A DNA stretch of 64,000 bases. Origin: Burkholderia anthina (GTDB taxonomy: Bacteria > Pseudomonadota > Gammaproteobacteria > Burkholderiales > Burkholderiaceae). The notes under the pieces are model-generated. The model had not been told where the DNA came from. It saw nothing but the letters and a program-made list of their open reading frames with translations, and made no database searches. Made by a program: the position numbers and the translations under genes. Shown here piece by piece: positions 46,897 to 55,685 of this stretch; position 1 is the stretch's first letter; each line of letters begins with the position of its first letter. The stretch is from assembly GCF_902498995.1 (NCBI RefSeq), contig NZ_CABVLY010000002.1, positions 310,001 to 374,000 on the forward strand, in the 5' to 3' direction.

Positions 46897-48045
46897 ATGA
46901 AACAGAACACAAGGAACGGCCTGCTGGCCGCCGGCGCGTGCTGCGCACTCGCCGCGCCGGGCGCGCACGCGCAGTCGAGCGTGACGCTGTACGGGATCAT
47001 CGATACGGGCGTCGAGTTCGTGTCGCACGCGAACGCGGCCGGCGACCACGTGGTGCGCATGCCGGGCGTGACGGGCGAGCTGCCGTCGCGCTGGGGGCTG
47101 CGCGGTGCGGAGGATCTCGGCGCCGGCTACCAGGCGGTCTTTACGCTCGAAAGCGGCTTCAACGTGCGCGGCGGCGATCTCGGGCAGGGCGGCCGGCTGT
47201 TCGGGCGGCAGGCGTTCGTCGGGCTGAAGGGCGGCTTCGGCACGCTCGCGTTCGGCCGGCAGTACACGATGACCTATCTCGCGCTGCAGGGCGCGGACAT
47301 CATCGGCCCCGACATCTACGGGCTCGGCTCGTTCGATGCGTACGTGCCGAACGGCCGCGCGGACAACGCGGTGACCTACGTCGGCACGTATCGCGGCGTG
47401 ACGTTCGGCGCGGCCTATTCGTTCGGCCGCGACGGCGCGGGCACCGGCAACTCGCCGGGGCAGGGCACGTGCGCGGGGCAGGTGCCGGGCGACGCGCTGC
47501 AGTGCCGCAACTGGTCGGTGATGCTCAAGTACGACAGCGCGTACTTCGGCGCGGCGGCCTCGTACGAGGAACAGCGCGGCGGCACCGGCGCGGCCGCGAA
47601 CTTCTTCGACGGCGTCGAGCCGGTCGCCTTCACCAGCAGCGGCGGCAAGGACGCGCGCACGCACGTGAGCGCGTATGCGCAGGCGGCCGGCGCGCGCATC
47701 GGCGCGGGCTGGATCGGGCGGCGCGTGTCGACCGGGTCGCCGGCCGCGCCCGGCGCGCACTCGGACCTGTTCTTCGTCGGCGCGTCGTATGCGGTGAAGC
47801 CCGATTTCGTCGTCGACGGCGAAGGCTACCGGATCGTCAACAGCGCGCACGACACGCGCGCGACGATGGCCACGCTGCGCGCGACCTATCTGCTGACCAA
47901 GCGCACGGCCGTCTACGCGCAATCGTCGTATCTGTGGAACAGCGCGCAGGCGCGCTACGCGGTCAGCGGCGGCGGGGCCGGCACGACGCCCGGCGAAGGG
48001 ATGGGACAGCTCGGCGCGATGGTCGGCGTGCGCCACATGTTCTGA
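46897..48045 (+). CDS. Gram-negative general porin (OmpC/Porin_4 type)
   Basis: 382 residues. The signal peptide ends at GAHA, and the mature N-terminus QSSVTLYGIIDTGVEF is the Burkholderia porin pattern. LPSRWGLRGAEDLG and GRLFGRQAFVGLKG are further family marks. The protein ends with a C-terminal Phe (VGVRHMF), needed for outer-membrane assembly. It should be a 16-stranded trimer. Its position 65 nt after the MFS gene suggests it admits aromatic acids or esters, which is inference. Confidence 0.94.
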   Translation: MKQNTRNGLLAAGACCALAAPGAHAQSSVTLYGIIDTGVEFVSHANAAGDHVVRMPGVTGELPSRWGLRGAEDLGAGYQAVFTLESGFNVRGGDLGQGGRLFGRQAFVGLKGGFGTLAFGRQYTMTYLALQGADIIGPDIYGLGSFDAYVPNGRADNAVTYVGTYRGVTFGAAYSFGRDGAGTGNSPGQGTCAGQVPGDALQCRNWSVMLKYDSAYFGAAASYEEQRGGTGAAANFFDGVEPVAFTSSGGKDARTHVSAYAQAAGARIGAGWIGRRVSTGSPAAPGAHSDLFFVGASYAVKPDFVVDGEGYRIVNSAHDTRATMATLRATYLLTKRTAVYAQSSYLWNSAQARYAVSGGGAGTTPGEGMGQLGAMVGVRHMF

Positions 48046-48072
48046 TCGGCAGCCTGACGAACGGGAGATATC

Positions 48073-49797
48073 TTGAACAGGAAATCTGCATTCCTCTGTA
48101 TTGCGCCGCTGTCCGCGGCGGCCATGCTCGCCGGTTGCGGCGGCGACGATTCGGTCAGTTCCACACCGACCCACCTGAGCGCCGCGACGCCCGCCGCGAT
48201 GACGCAGACCTGCGACGCGCTCGCCGCGAAGCTCGCGTATGCGAACACGTCGTTCACGTCGGTGACGACCGCGGCCGCCGGCGCGCTGACGGTGGCCGGC
48301 AAACCGATCGCCGAGCACTGCGTGATCGAAGGGAAGATGAACGAGCGTGTGAGCGCGGTGGACGGCAACACCTATGCGATCGGCTTCGAAATGCGCTTGC
48401 CGAAAGCATGGAACGGCCGCTTCTTCTATCAGGCGAACGGCGGGCTCGACGGCAACGTCGTGACCGCGACCGGCGAGATCGGCGGCGGCGGGCCGCTGAC
48501 CGACGCGCTGAACATGGGCTTCGCGGTGATCAGCTCGGATTCCGGGCACAGCGCTGCACAGAACCCGCTGTTCGGCATCGATCCGCAGGCGCGGATCGAC
48601 TACGGCTACGGCGCCGTCGACGCGCTCACGCCGATGGCCAAGCAGGTGATCCGGCTCGCGTACGGCAAGGCGCCCGACCGCAGCTATTTCGACGGCTGCT
48701 CGAACGGCGGCCGTCACGCGATGGTCACGGCGGTGCGCAACCCGGGCGACTACGACGGGATCATCGCGGGCGACCCGGGCTTCCACTTGCCGAAGGCCGC
48801 GATCGGCGAGATGTACGGCGCGCAGCAGTTCGCGAAGATCGCGTCGGCGACCGGCACCAACGGGCTGCCGGACATCCGCAGCGGCTTCACCGATGCGGAA
48901 CGCCAGTTCGTCGGCGCGAAGATCCTCGAGAAATGCGATGCGCTCGACGGCGCGACGGACGGGATGGTGCAGGACGTCGCCGCGTGCCAGGCGCACTTCA
49001 GCGTCGAGACGGACATCCCGGCCTGCGCGAACGGCGCGCGCACCGGGTCGTGCCTGACGACCGCGCAGAAGAGCGCGCTGGAGAACGTGTTCGCGGGTGC
49101 GCGCAACAGCGCGGGCACGGCGCTCTATGCGAGCTTTCCGTACGATCCGGGCGTGGCCGGCAGCGGCTGGGCCGCGTGGAAGCAGTCGAATTCGGTCACG
49201 CTCGACCCGGCCGCGATGGCGTTCACGTTCATGTCTCCGCCGAAGACCGCCGCGACGCTCGCGAACCTCGCCGGCTTCGCGCTCGGCTTCGACATGGACA
49301 CCGATGCGCCGTCGATCTTCGCGACGAACGGCGTGTACACGCAATCCGCGTGGTCGTTCATGACGCCGCCCGACGAGACGAACCTGGCCGCGCTGAAGTC
49401 GCGCGGCGCGAAGCTGCTCGTCTATCACGGCACCGGCGACCCGGTGTTCTCGTTCAACGACACGCGTGACTGGTATGCGCAGGTCGCGCAGGCGAACGGC
49501 GGCGACGCGTCGGATTTCGCGCGCTTCTATCCGGTGCCGGGGATGAACCACTGTTCGGGCGGCCCCGCGACGGACCAGTTCGACATGCTGACGCCGCTCG
49601 TCGCGTGGGTCGAGCAGGGGCAGGCGCCGGCCGCGATCGTCGCCGCCGCGCGCGACACGACGAACGCGGTGCCGAACGCCGACGTGCCGGCGTCGTGGGG
49701 TGCGGGCCGCACGCGTCCGCTGTGCCCGTATCCACAGGTCGCGCGCTACAACGGCTCGGGCGACGTGAACTCGGCGGCGAGCTTCAGTTGTCGATGA
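48073..49797 (+). CDS. tannase/feruloyl esterase-family lipoprotein
   Basis: 574 residues. A lipobox (AMLAGC, C22) indicates a lipoprotein exposed to periplasm or surface. The CS-D-HC motif of the family is intact: C209-S210 in FDGCSNGGRHAM, D456 in GTGDPVFSFN and H493-C494 in PGMNHCSGG, in which a disulfide joins Ser and His neighbours. It hydrolyses hydroxycinnamate or gallate esters and would release ferulate for the operon. The start is TTG at 48073, with GGGAGATA upstream; the lipobox position supports it. It is 27 nt after the porin. Confidence 0.93.
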   Translation: MNRKSAFLCIAPLSAAAMLAGCGGDDSVSSTPTHLSAATPAAMTQTCDALAAKLAYANTSFTSVTTAAAGALTVAGKPIAEHCVIEGKMNERVSAVDGNTYAIGFEMRLPKAWNGRFFYQANGGLDGNVVTATGEIGGGGPLTDALNMGFAVISSDSGHSAAQNPLFGIDPQARIDYGYGAVDALTPMAKQVIRLAYGKAPDRSYFDGCSNGGRHAMVTAVRNPGDYDGIIAGDPGFHLPKAAIGEMYGAQQFAKIASATGTNGLPDIRSGFTDAERQFVGAKILEKCDALDGATDGMVQDVAACQAHFSVETDIPACANGARTGSCLTTAQKSALENVFAGARNSAGTALYASFPYDPGVAGSGWAAWKQSNSVTLDPAAMAFTFMSPPKTAATLANLAGFALGFDMDTDAPSIFATNGVYTQSAWSFMTPPDETNLAALKSRGAKLLVYHGTGDPVFSFNDTRDWYAQVAQANGGDASDFARFYPVPGMNHCSGGPATDQFDMLTPLVAWVEQGQAPAAIVAAARDTTNAVPNADVPASWGAGRTRPLCPYPQVARYNGSGDVNSAASFSCR

Positions 49798-49816
49798 CGT
49801 AGACGGTGTGGGCAGG

Positions 49817-49844
49817 GACCGATGCGCGGATGCATCGGTCTCTT
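49817..49844 (+). terminator. terminator-like hairpin after the esterase gene
   Basis: GACCGATGC (49817-49825) pairs perfectly with GCATCGGTC (49832-49840) around a 6-nt loop, followed by TCTT. It ends the ferulate transport/esterase unit. The U tract is short. Confidence 0.55.
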
Positions 49845-49991
49845 GCCGCGGCCTGGCGGGCGGCGGCGCGCCGCGCATGACGATGGCATTTGCCGCCGGC
49901 TGCGGCATCCGGAGATACTATGGCGACTTTCTGTCGGCGCGAAGCGTCCTGACCGACGTCATTCGCCGCGTATTCTTCACCTGATTCGACC

Positions 49992-50609
49992 ATGCAAACC
50001 GTAGCGGTACTCGACTTCGAAACAACCGGGCTTTCTCCGAACATGGGGGACAGGGCGACCGAAATCGCCGTGATTCTGCTGCGCGACGGCCAGATCGTCG
50101 ACCGTTACCAGAGCCTGATGAACGCCGGCCGCCGCATCCCGTCCGACGTCGTCGCGCTCACCGGGATCACGAACGACATGATCGCGTCGGCGCCGCCGGT
50201 GGCGAAGGTCATGAAGGAAGCCGCCGCGTTCGTCGGCAGCCATCCGGTCGTCGCGCACAACGCGGGCTTCGACAAGCGGTTCTGGCAGGCCGAGCTCGGG
50301 ATGCTCGGGATGGCGGCCGAGCATGCGTTCGCGTGCACGATGCTCGTGTCGAGACGCATCTATCCGCATGCGCAAAGCCACCGGCTGTCGAACCTCGCGG
50401 ACATGCTGCGCCTGCCGCAGACGGGCCGTGCCCACCGCGCGATGGTCGACGCGGAGATCGCGAGCCATCTGTGGTGCCGGTTGCAGCGCGACATCGGCGA
50501 GACCTACGGGCTGCGGCACATCGATCACGGGCTCATGTCGCGCTTGCAGACGACGAGCAAGGCGAAGCTTGCGGCGTTTTTCGGGTCGCTGGCCGCCGGC
50601 GCGCGCTGA
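49992..50609 (+). CDS. DnaQ-like 3'-5' exonuclease (DEDDh)
   Basis: 205 residues. ExoI motif D8-F-E10 in VAVLDFETTGLSP, ExoII region VVAHNAGFDKRFW and ExoIII motif HRAMVDAEIASHL are all present. It degrades DNA or RNA ends using two metal ions. It stands alone, so it resembles small single-domain RNase T/DnaQ-type proteins rather than polymerase III epsilon. It converges with the Lrp gene, 9 nt apart. Biological role unknown. Confidence 0.9.
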   Translation: MQTVAVLDFETTGLSPNMGDRATEIAVILLRDGQIVDRYQSLMNAGRRIPSDVVALTGITNDMIASAPPVAKVMKEAAAFVGSHPVVAHNAGFDKRFWQAELGMLGMAAEHAFACTMLVSRRIYPHAQSHRLSNLADMLRLPQTGRAHRAMVDAEIASHLWCRLQRDIGETYGLRHIDHGLMSRLQTTSKAKLAAFFGSLAAGAR

Positions 50610-50618
50610 CGCCGCGCG

Positions 50619-51095
50619 TCACTCGCCGGGGTCCAGCGGCACCTCGAGCCCGACCTTCACGCGGCTCATGCTCACCAGCGTCTTGAAGCGCTTCACGTTG
50701 TTGTTCGAGAAGAACAGCTCGCGCGTGAGCGCGTTGTACTGATCCATGTTGCGCACGGCCAGGATCAGCACGAAATCCCATTCCCCCGTCACGTAGTAGC
50801 ACTGCTGGATCTGCGGGCAGCGCTCGAAGGTCCGCTTCATCGCGTCGAGCTGGTCGATCTGCTCGCTCTCGACCTCGACGTTCACGACGATCGTCAGCGG
50901 ATGATCGACCTTCTCCGGCGCGACGATCGCGGTATAGCGCTCGATCACGCCGTCTTCCGCGAGCCGGCGCAGGCGGCGGTTCACGGCCGCGGTCGACAGG
51001 TTCACGCGGGCGCCGAGCTCGTTCTGCGGCGTGTGCGCGTCGCGCTGGACTTCCATCAGCAGCTTGCGATCGAACGCATCGAGTGGGGTAGTCAT
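50619..51095 (-). CDS. Lrp/AsnC-family regulator
   Basis: 158 residues. The N-terminal HTH contains LDAFDRKLLMEVQRDAHTPQNELG and STAAVNRRLRRLAEDGVI. The RAM ligand domain has CYYVTGEWDFVLILAVRNMDQY. It usually responds to an amino acid. It is divergent, over 371 nt, from the M20 hydrolase gene, which may be its target. Confidence 0.93.
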   Translation of the reverse strand: MTTPLDAFDRKLLMEVQRDAHTPQNELGARVNLSTAAVNRRLRRLAEDGVIERYTAIVAPEKVDHPLTIVVNVEVESEQIDQLDAMKRTFERCPQIQQCYYVTGEWDFVLILAVRNMDQYNALTRELFFSNNNVKRFKTLVSMSRVKVGLEVPLDPGE

Positions 51096-51466
51096 GATGG
51101 CGCGGCAACCTTGAAAGAATGAGAAATTTTTGCGTCCGGGCCGCCGATTTGGCGATTTTGTTCACGGGCATGCGCAATATTATTTTTCGGACCGTCGGCG
51201 AGCGCAACCCGTGCGCGCCCGAACCGAATCCACCGATGGACCGCCCGCGGTCCTTTTCCGGAGCTTCCCGCCATGTTGATCGCCAACCCGCGTGCGTCGC
51301 GCGCCGCCTGTCCCGACGCACTGCAGCGCATCATGACCATTGCCGCGGCCGCGCCGTCCGTCTACCGGCAGTGCGTCGGCGATGCGGCCGATGCGGTGCC
51401 GGCGCGCCGGCGCGACTGGCCGAAGCCGAACCGCGCGGCTGCGGTAGCCTGAGCGAACGGAACGAC
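51096..51466. other. 371-nt divergent region between lrp and the M20 hydrolase
   Basis: AT-richer near the lrp side (51110-51190). It holds one possible small frame (51273-51452). I see no convincing operator or terminator. Confidence 0.5.
51273..51452 (+). CDS. possible small protein (59 aa), unknown
   Basis: ATG at 51273 with a GGAG site about 10 nt upstream and a TGA at 51450-51452, just before the M20 gene. The product begins MLIANPRASRAACPDALQR and is Ala/Arg-rich. It could be a leader peptide or chance reading in GC-rich DNA. No family is recognised. Confidence 0.25.
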   Translation: MLIANPRASRAACPDALQRIMTIAAAAPSVYRQCVGDAADAVPARRRDWPKPNRAAAVA

Positions 51467-52675
51467 ATGACGACGGACGAGGCAAGCACGATGGACGCAA
51501 TCGACGCAACGGAAGAAAGCACGCTGCAGGGGCAACTGAAGACCTGGCGCCGGTACCTGCATCGGCATCCGGAGACGGGTTTCGAGGAAGTAAACACGTC
51601 GGACTACGTCGCGCGGATCCTGACGACGCTCGGGCTCGACGTGCAGCGCGGGATCGGCGGCACCGGGCTGGTGGCGAACCTGACGGTCGGCACCGGCACG
51701 CGCGCGATCGGCATTCGCGCGGACATGGACGCGCTGAACATCGCCGAGCATGCGCCGGGCCGCGACTACGCGTCGTGCACGCCGGGCAAGATGCATGCGT
51801 GCGGGCACGACGGCCACATGTCGATGGTGCTCGGCGCCGCGCAGCTGCTGGCCGAGCGCAAGGATTTCGACGGCACGGTGCGGTTCATTTTCCAGCCGGC
51901 CGAGGAACACGGGCGCGGCGCGAAGGCGATGATGGCCGACGGCCTGTTCGAGCGCTTTCCGGTGGATGCGATCTTCGGCGCGCACAACATGCCGGGCATG
52001 CGCGCCGGCACGTTCTCGACGCGCGCGGGCGGCATCATGGCGAGCGAAGACAACTTCGTGATCCGCATCGACGGCCGCGGCACGCACGCGGCGCGTCCGC
52101 ACATGGGCATCGATCCGATCGTGATCGGCTCGCAGATCGTGCTCGCGCTGCAGACGATCGTGTCGCGCAATCTCGATCCGGGCCAGCAGGCGGTGATCTC
52201 GTGTACGGAGTTCATCACCGACGGGCTGCGCAACGTGCTGCCGTCGACGGTGACGATCAAGGGCGACACGCGCAGCTATTCGCGCGACGTGCAGGCGCTC
52301 CTGGCCACGCGGATGCGCGAGATCAGCGAAGGGATCTGCCGCACGCACGGCGCGACCTGCACGTTCGAATACACGCACGAGTTCGCGCCGACGGTGAATT
52401 CTCCGGAATGGGTCGACACGGCCGTGCAGGCCGCGGCGCAGATCGTGGGCGCCGACGCCGTGAATGCCGACGTGCAGCCGATGATGATCTCGGAAGACTT
52501 CGGCGCATTCCTGCAGGCGGTGCCGGGCAACTTCGTGTTCATCGGCAACGGCGAAACGGCCGGGCGCGGCGGCGTGCCGCTGCACAACGCGACGTACGAT
52601 TTCAACGACGAGATCCTGCCGATCGGCGCGCGCTATTTCGCGGAAGTGGCGCGGCGCGCGTTGAGGGCCGCGTAG
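51467..52675 (+). CDS. M20-family amidohydrolase (hippurate hydrolase/aminoacylase type)
   Basis: 402 residues. It has the M20D pattern: LHRHPETGFEEVNTSDYV, GIRADMDALNIAE, HACGHDGHMSM and IFQPAEEHGRGAKAM, providing the metal ligands (Cys, His, Glu-Glu, His). The dimerisation domain follows, and the last ligand is in the C-terminal NATYDFNDEI. It hydrolyses N-acyl amino acids or related amides. The ATG at 51467 is used; ATG 51491 is also possible. The neighbouring hydantoinase, GntR and MFS genes suggest an N-acylated or carbamoylated amino-acid pathway. Confidence 0.9.
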   Translation: MTTDEASTMDAIDATEESTLQGQLKTWRRYLHRHPETGFEEVNTSDYVARILTTLGLDVQRGIGGTGLVANLTVGTGTRAIGIRADMDALNIAEHAPGRDYASCTPGKMHACGHDGHMSMVLGAAQLLAERKDFDGTVRFIFQPAEEHGRGAKAMMADGLFERFPVDAIFGAHNMPGMRAGTFSTRAGGIMASEDNFVIRIDGRGTHAARPHMGIDPIVIGSQIVLALQTIVSRNLDPGQQAVISCTEFITDGLRNVLPSTVTIKGDTRSYSRDVQALLATRMREISEGICRTHGATCTFEYTHEFAPTVNSPEWVDTAVQAAAQIVGADAVNADVQPMMISEDFGAFLQAVPGNFVFIGNGETAGRGGVPLHNATYDFNDEILPIGARYFAEVARRALRAA

Positions 52676-52728
52676 CGGTCGTCAGGCCGCCGGAACATGG
52701 CGGGCGTCACGCAGCCCCTCACGCGGCA

Positions 52729-53442
52729 TTACGCTTCGGCCGCCCGCCTGCCCGGCGCGTCGGCCGTGCTCGTGCGATCGAGGATCGCGAGCACTTCGCG
52801 CGCGGTGTTCTCCGAATGGCTGCGCAGCACTTGCGGCAGCGCCGTGTGAGCGGGGTCGGCCAGCGCGGCCATGATCTCGTCGTGCTCGTGCAGCGACTCG
52901 GCCCAGCGCAGCGTGTCCGCGTTCGCGGCGCCGCGCGCGCGGTGCACCTTCGACATCAGCGACGCATAGATGCCCGACAGCACCGGGTTGCCCGCCGCGT
53001 CGACGATCATCTGGTGAATCTGCTGGTTCAGCCGGAAATACTCGACCCGCTTGCCGGCCTCGTGGCACTCGACCATCCGCCGGTGCTTCGCCTGCAGCGC
53101 GGCGAGGGTCGACGCGCCGATGCGCTGGCTCAGCAACTCGCCCGCCATCGCCTCGAGCCCGTGCAGCAGCTCGAACGTCGACACGAGATCGTCGACGTCG
53201 ATCGATGCGACGCGATAGCCGATGTACTGGCGATGCGTGACGGCGCCTTCCGCGACGAGCACCTTCAGCGCTTCGCGCAGCGGCGTTTTCGACACGTCGA
53301 ACGCGAGGCTCAGTTCCTTCTCGTCGATGCGCGCGCCGGGCGGCAATTCGCCCTCGTCGATCATCACGCGCAGGCGCGCGGCGATCTCCGCGGCCATGCC
53401 GCGCGTGCGCAGAAGCAGGGGATTGCGGGGTGTCTGGCTCAT
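52729..53442 (-). CDS. GntR-family regulator, FCD subfamily, of the hydantoinase cluster
   Basis: 237 residues. The HTH contains ELPPGARIDEKELSLAFDVSKTPLREALKVL. The FCD domain has STFELLHGLEAMAGEL and FRLNQQIHQMIVDAAGNPVL. It is divergent from the MFS gene at 53615 and so probably controls MFS, racemase-like and hydantoinase genes. It also lies convergent to the M20 gene. Confidence 0.92.
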   Translation of the reverse strand: MSQTPRNPLLLRTRGMAAEIAARLRVMIDEGELPPGARIDEKELSLAFDVSKTPLREALKVLVAEGAVTHRQYIGYRVASIDVDDLVSTFELLHGLEAMAGELLSQRIGASTLAALQAKHRRMVECHEAGKRVEYFRLNQQIHQMIVDAAGNPVLSGIYASLMSKVHRARGAANADTLRWAESLHEHDEIMAALADPAHTALPQVLRSHSENTAREVLAILDRTSTADAPGRRAAEA

Positions 53443-53455
53443 GATGGTGCGAGCT

Positions 53456-53496
53456 TATCACGATATCGGGGCTTACCCTGCACCAACATTGTGATA
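53456..53496. promoter_or_regulatory. possible GntR half-sites TATCACGAT / ATTGTGATA
   Basis: Near-perfect inverted arms (8 of 9) separated by 23 nt, just upstream of the gntR start. The spacing is wide for one dimer, so these may be two separate half-sites. Confidence 0.3.
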
Positions 53497-53553
53497 TTGG
53501 AATTTCAATAAAACCAAGCGTTTACGATAACGGTAATTATAAATTTCTAATCT

Positions 53554-53559
53554 TATACT
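53554..53559 (+). promoter_or_regulatory. putative -10 TATACT of the MFS/racemase/hydantoinase operon
   Basis: TATACT in an AT-rich stretch 56 nt before the MFS start codon. There is no clear -35. Confidence 0.4.
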
Positions 53560-53614
53560 CGGCTCCACGTTGCGCGACGTCCTGACCATCCTCGTTCATC
53601 CCTGGAGTCCGTCC

Positions 53615-54913
53615 ATGTCTTCAACCTCCGGTGTCGCCGCCCTGACGGTCGGCAAGTCCGCCGTCCGCTGGAAGATATTCGTCGTCATGCTGAGCCTCAT
53701 CGCGATCAACTACGTCGATCGCGCATCGCTGTCCGTCGCCATGCCTTACATCTCGCAGGAGTTCAACATCGGGCCGGCGATGGAGGGTCTGATCCTCAGC
53801 TCGTTTTTCTGGACCTATGCGGTGATGCAGATTCCGGGCGGGATGCTGGCCGACCGCTTCAAGCCGCGTATCGTGATCGCGACCGCGACCGTGTTCTGGG
53901 GCTTCTTCCAGGCGATCGCCGCGCTGTGCACGAACGCGCCGTCGCTGCTGCTCACGCGCCTGGGCCTCGGGGCGGCCGAAGCGCCGATCTATCCGGCCGG
54001 CGGCAAGCTCAACGCGATCTGGATGACGCAGACCGAGCGCGGCCGCGGCGCCACGCTGCTCGACGGCGGCGCGCCGCTCGGCGCGGCACTCGGCGCGGTG
54101 CTGATCGCCGGGCTGATCGCGCTGCTCGGCTCGTGGCGGCTTGCATTCGCGGTGGCCGGCGTCGGCACGGTGCTGGCCGGTTTCGTCGCGTGGTCCTACA
54201 TCCGCAACACGCCGCGCGAGCATCCGGGCGTCAACGATCTCGAAGCCGACTACATCGAGGCATCGCACGCGAGCGACCTCGCGGCCGAGCCGGCCGGTGC
54301 GTCGGGCCGCTCGCGCGACTTCTTCAAGTACCGCTCGGTGTGGTGCATGTTTTTCGGCTGGATGTGCTTCAACAGCGTGTTCTACGGGCTGCTCACGTGG
54401 ATGCCGAACTACCTGCACAAGGTGCACGGCTTCGACATCAAGCAGATGGGCGGCTCGACCTTCATCATCTTTTTCTGCGGCTTCGTCGGCGAACTGCTCG
54501 GCGGCTGGATCGCCGACAAGTGGAAAGCCGCGGGCGGCCGCCCGAACGTCGTGATGCGCACGCTGTTCGGCATCGCCGCCGTGATCGCGACCGTGTCGAT
54601 CTTCTCCGTCGCGTACGTGAAGAGCCCGGTCGTGTGCGTCGCGCTGCTGTCGTCGACGCTGTTCTTCCTGCGCTGGTGCGGGCTGTACTGGTGCATCCCG
54701 TCGTCGCTCGGCACGCGCAACAAGATCGGCTTCCTCGGCGGCTTCATGAACCTCGGCGGCAACATCGGCGGCGTCACAGTGCCGATCGTCGTCGGCGCGA
54801 TCGTGCAGTTCACCGGTTCCTACTTCCTTGCGCTGATGGTGTTCGCGGCGGCCGGCGTCGGCCTGCTCGTGTGCTCCAGCGCGATCGACTACGAAAACAA
54901 GCTCCCCGTCTGA
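53615..54913 (+). CDS. MFS anion:cation symporter-type transporter (ACS family)
   Basis: 432 residues with 12 predicted membrane helices. The start of TM1, SLIAINYVDRASLSVAMPYI, and the following DRFKPRIVIATATVFWGFFQ are typical of ACS-family carboxylate importers. The ATG at 53615 has a CTGGAG site; an upstream TTG is less likely. It is 33 nt before the racemase-like gene and so part of the same operon. The substrate is likely a carboxylate used by the enzymes downstream. Confidence 0.9.
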   Translation: MSSTSGVAALTVGKSAVRWKIFVVMLSLIAINYVDRASLSVAMPYISQEFNIGPAMEGLILSSFFWTYAVMQIPGGMLADRFKPRIVIATATVFWGFFQAIAALCTNAPSLLLTRLGLGAAEAPIYPAGGKLNAIWMTQTERGRGATLLDGGAPLGAALGAVLIAGLIALLGSWRLAFAVAGVGTVLAGFVAWSYIRNTPREHPGVNDLEADYIEASHASDLAAEPAGASGRSRDFFKYRSVWCMFFGWMCFNSVFYGLLTWMPNYLHKVHGFDIKQMGGSTFIIFFCGFVGELLGGWIADKWKAAGGRPNVVMRTLFGIAAVIATVSIFSVAYVKSPVVCVALLSSTLFFLRWCGLYWCIPSSLGTRNKIGFLGGFMNLGGNIGGVTVPIVVGAIVQFTGSYFLALMVFAAAGVGLLVCSSAIDYENKLPV

Positions 54914-54946
54914 CCGACCCTTTTCACTGGTAGAGAGAAACCCATC

Positions 54947-55675
54947 ATGAAAAAACGTACGCTGCTCGGCATGCTCACGCCGTCTTCCAACACGTCGCTC
55001 GAACCGCTGACGAGCGCGATGGTCGCCGGCCTGCCGGGCGTGTCCGCGCACTTCGCGCGCTTCCCCGTGACCGAAATCTCGCTGTCGGGCCAGGCGCTCG
55101 GCCAGTTCGACGACGACAAGATCATCCAGGCCGCGATGCTGCTGGCCGACGCGAAGGTCGACGTGATCGCGTGGAACGGCACGTCGTCCGGCTGGCTCGG
55201 CTTCGAGGCCGACGAGCGGCTGTGCCAGCGCATCACCGCGGCGACCGGCATTCCGGCCACGACCTCCGTGCTCGCGCTCAACGAGATCCTGAAGAAGACG
55301 AACGCGCACGAGTTCGGCCTCGTCACGCCGTATCTCGACGACGTGCAGACGAAGATCGTCGACAACTACCGCCGCTCGGGGCTGAACTGCATCGCCGAGC
55401 GCCACCTGAACCTGAAGGTCAATTTCTCGTTCTCCGAAGTAACCGGCGACCAGATCGGCGCGATGGTGCGCGAAGTCGCGAAGGCCGGCCCGCGCGCGAT
55501 CTCGATCTTCTGCACGAACCTGAACGCCGCGCACCTGGTACCGGCGCTCGAGGAAGAGACGGGCATCCCGATCTACGACACGATCTCGACCGTCGTGTGG
55601 AAGGCGCTGCAGCTCGCCGACTACGACACGCGGGAGGTGAAGGGCTGGGGGCGTCTCTTCAGCGACGTGGTCTGA
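54947..55675 (+). CDS. Asp/Glu-racemase superfamily enzyme, arylmalonate decarboxylase-like (single Cys)
   Basis: 242 residues. The N-terminus LGMLTPSSNTSLEPLT is that of maleate isomerase and arylmalonate decarboxylase relatives. The first catalytic Cys of racemases and isomerases is replaced by Gly (G78 in AWNGTSSGWLG). The second is kept (C189 in SIFCTNLNAAH). The same Gly/Cys pattern (G74/C188) defines bacterial arylmalonate decarboxylase (AMDase). It may therefore be a decarboxylase or a one-Cys isomerase, not a two-base racemase. It lies 10 nt before the hydantoinase gene, so a hydantoin-racemase role must be considered. Function not proven. Confidence 0.8.
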   Translation: MKKRTLLGMLTPSSNTSLEPLTSAMVAGLPGVSAHFARFPVTEISLSGQALGQFDDDKIIQAAMLLADAKVDVIAWNGTSSGWLGFEADERLCQRITAATGIPATTSVLALNEILKKTNAHEFGLVTPYLDDVQTKIVDNYRRSGLNCIAERHLNLKVNFSFSEVTGDQIGAMVREVAKAGPRAISIFCTNLNAAHLVPALEEETGIPIYDTISTVVWKALQLADYDTREVKGWGRLFSDVV

Positions 55676-55685
55676 GGCGCGCGCC

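Noticed and set aside
46627..49908. Long minus-strand frame opposite the porin and esterase
   Set aside because: Antisense shadow of two well-supported secreted proteins.
54947..55675. Calling the gene a maleate isomerase or hydantoin racemase outright
   Set aside because: Both normally use two catalytic Cys residues; the first is Gly here, so neither name is safe.
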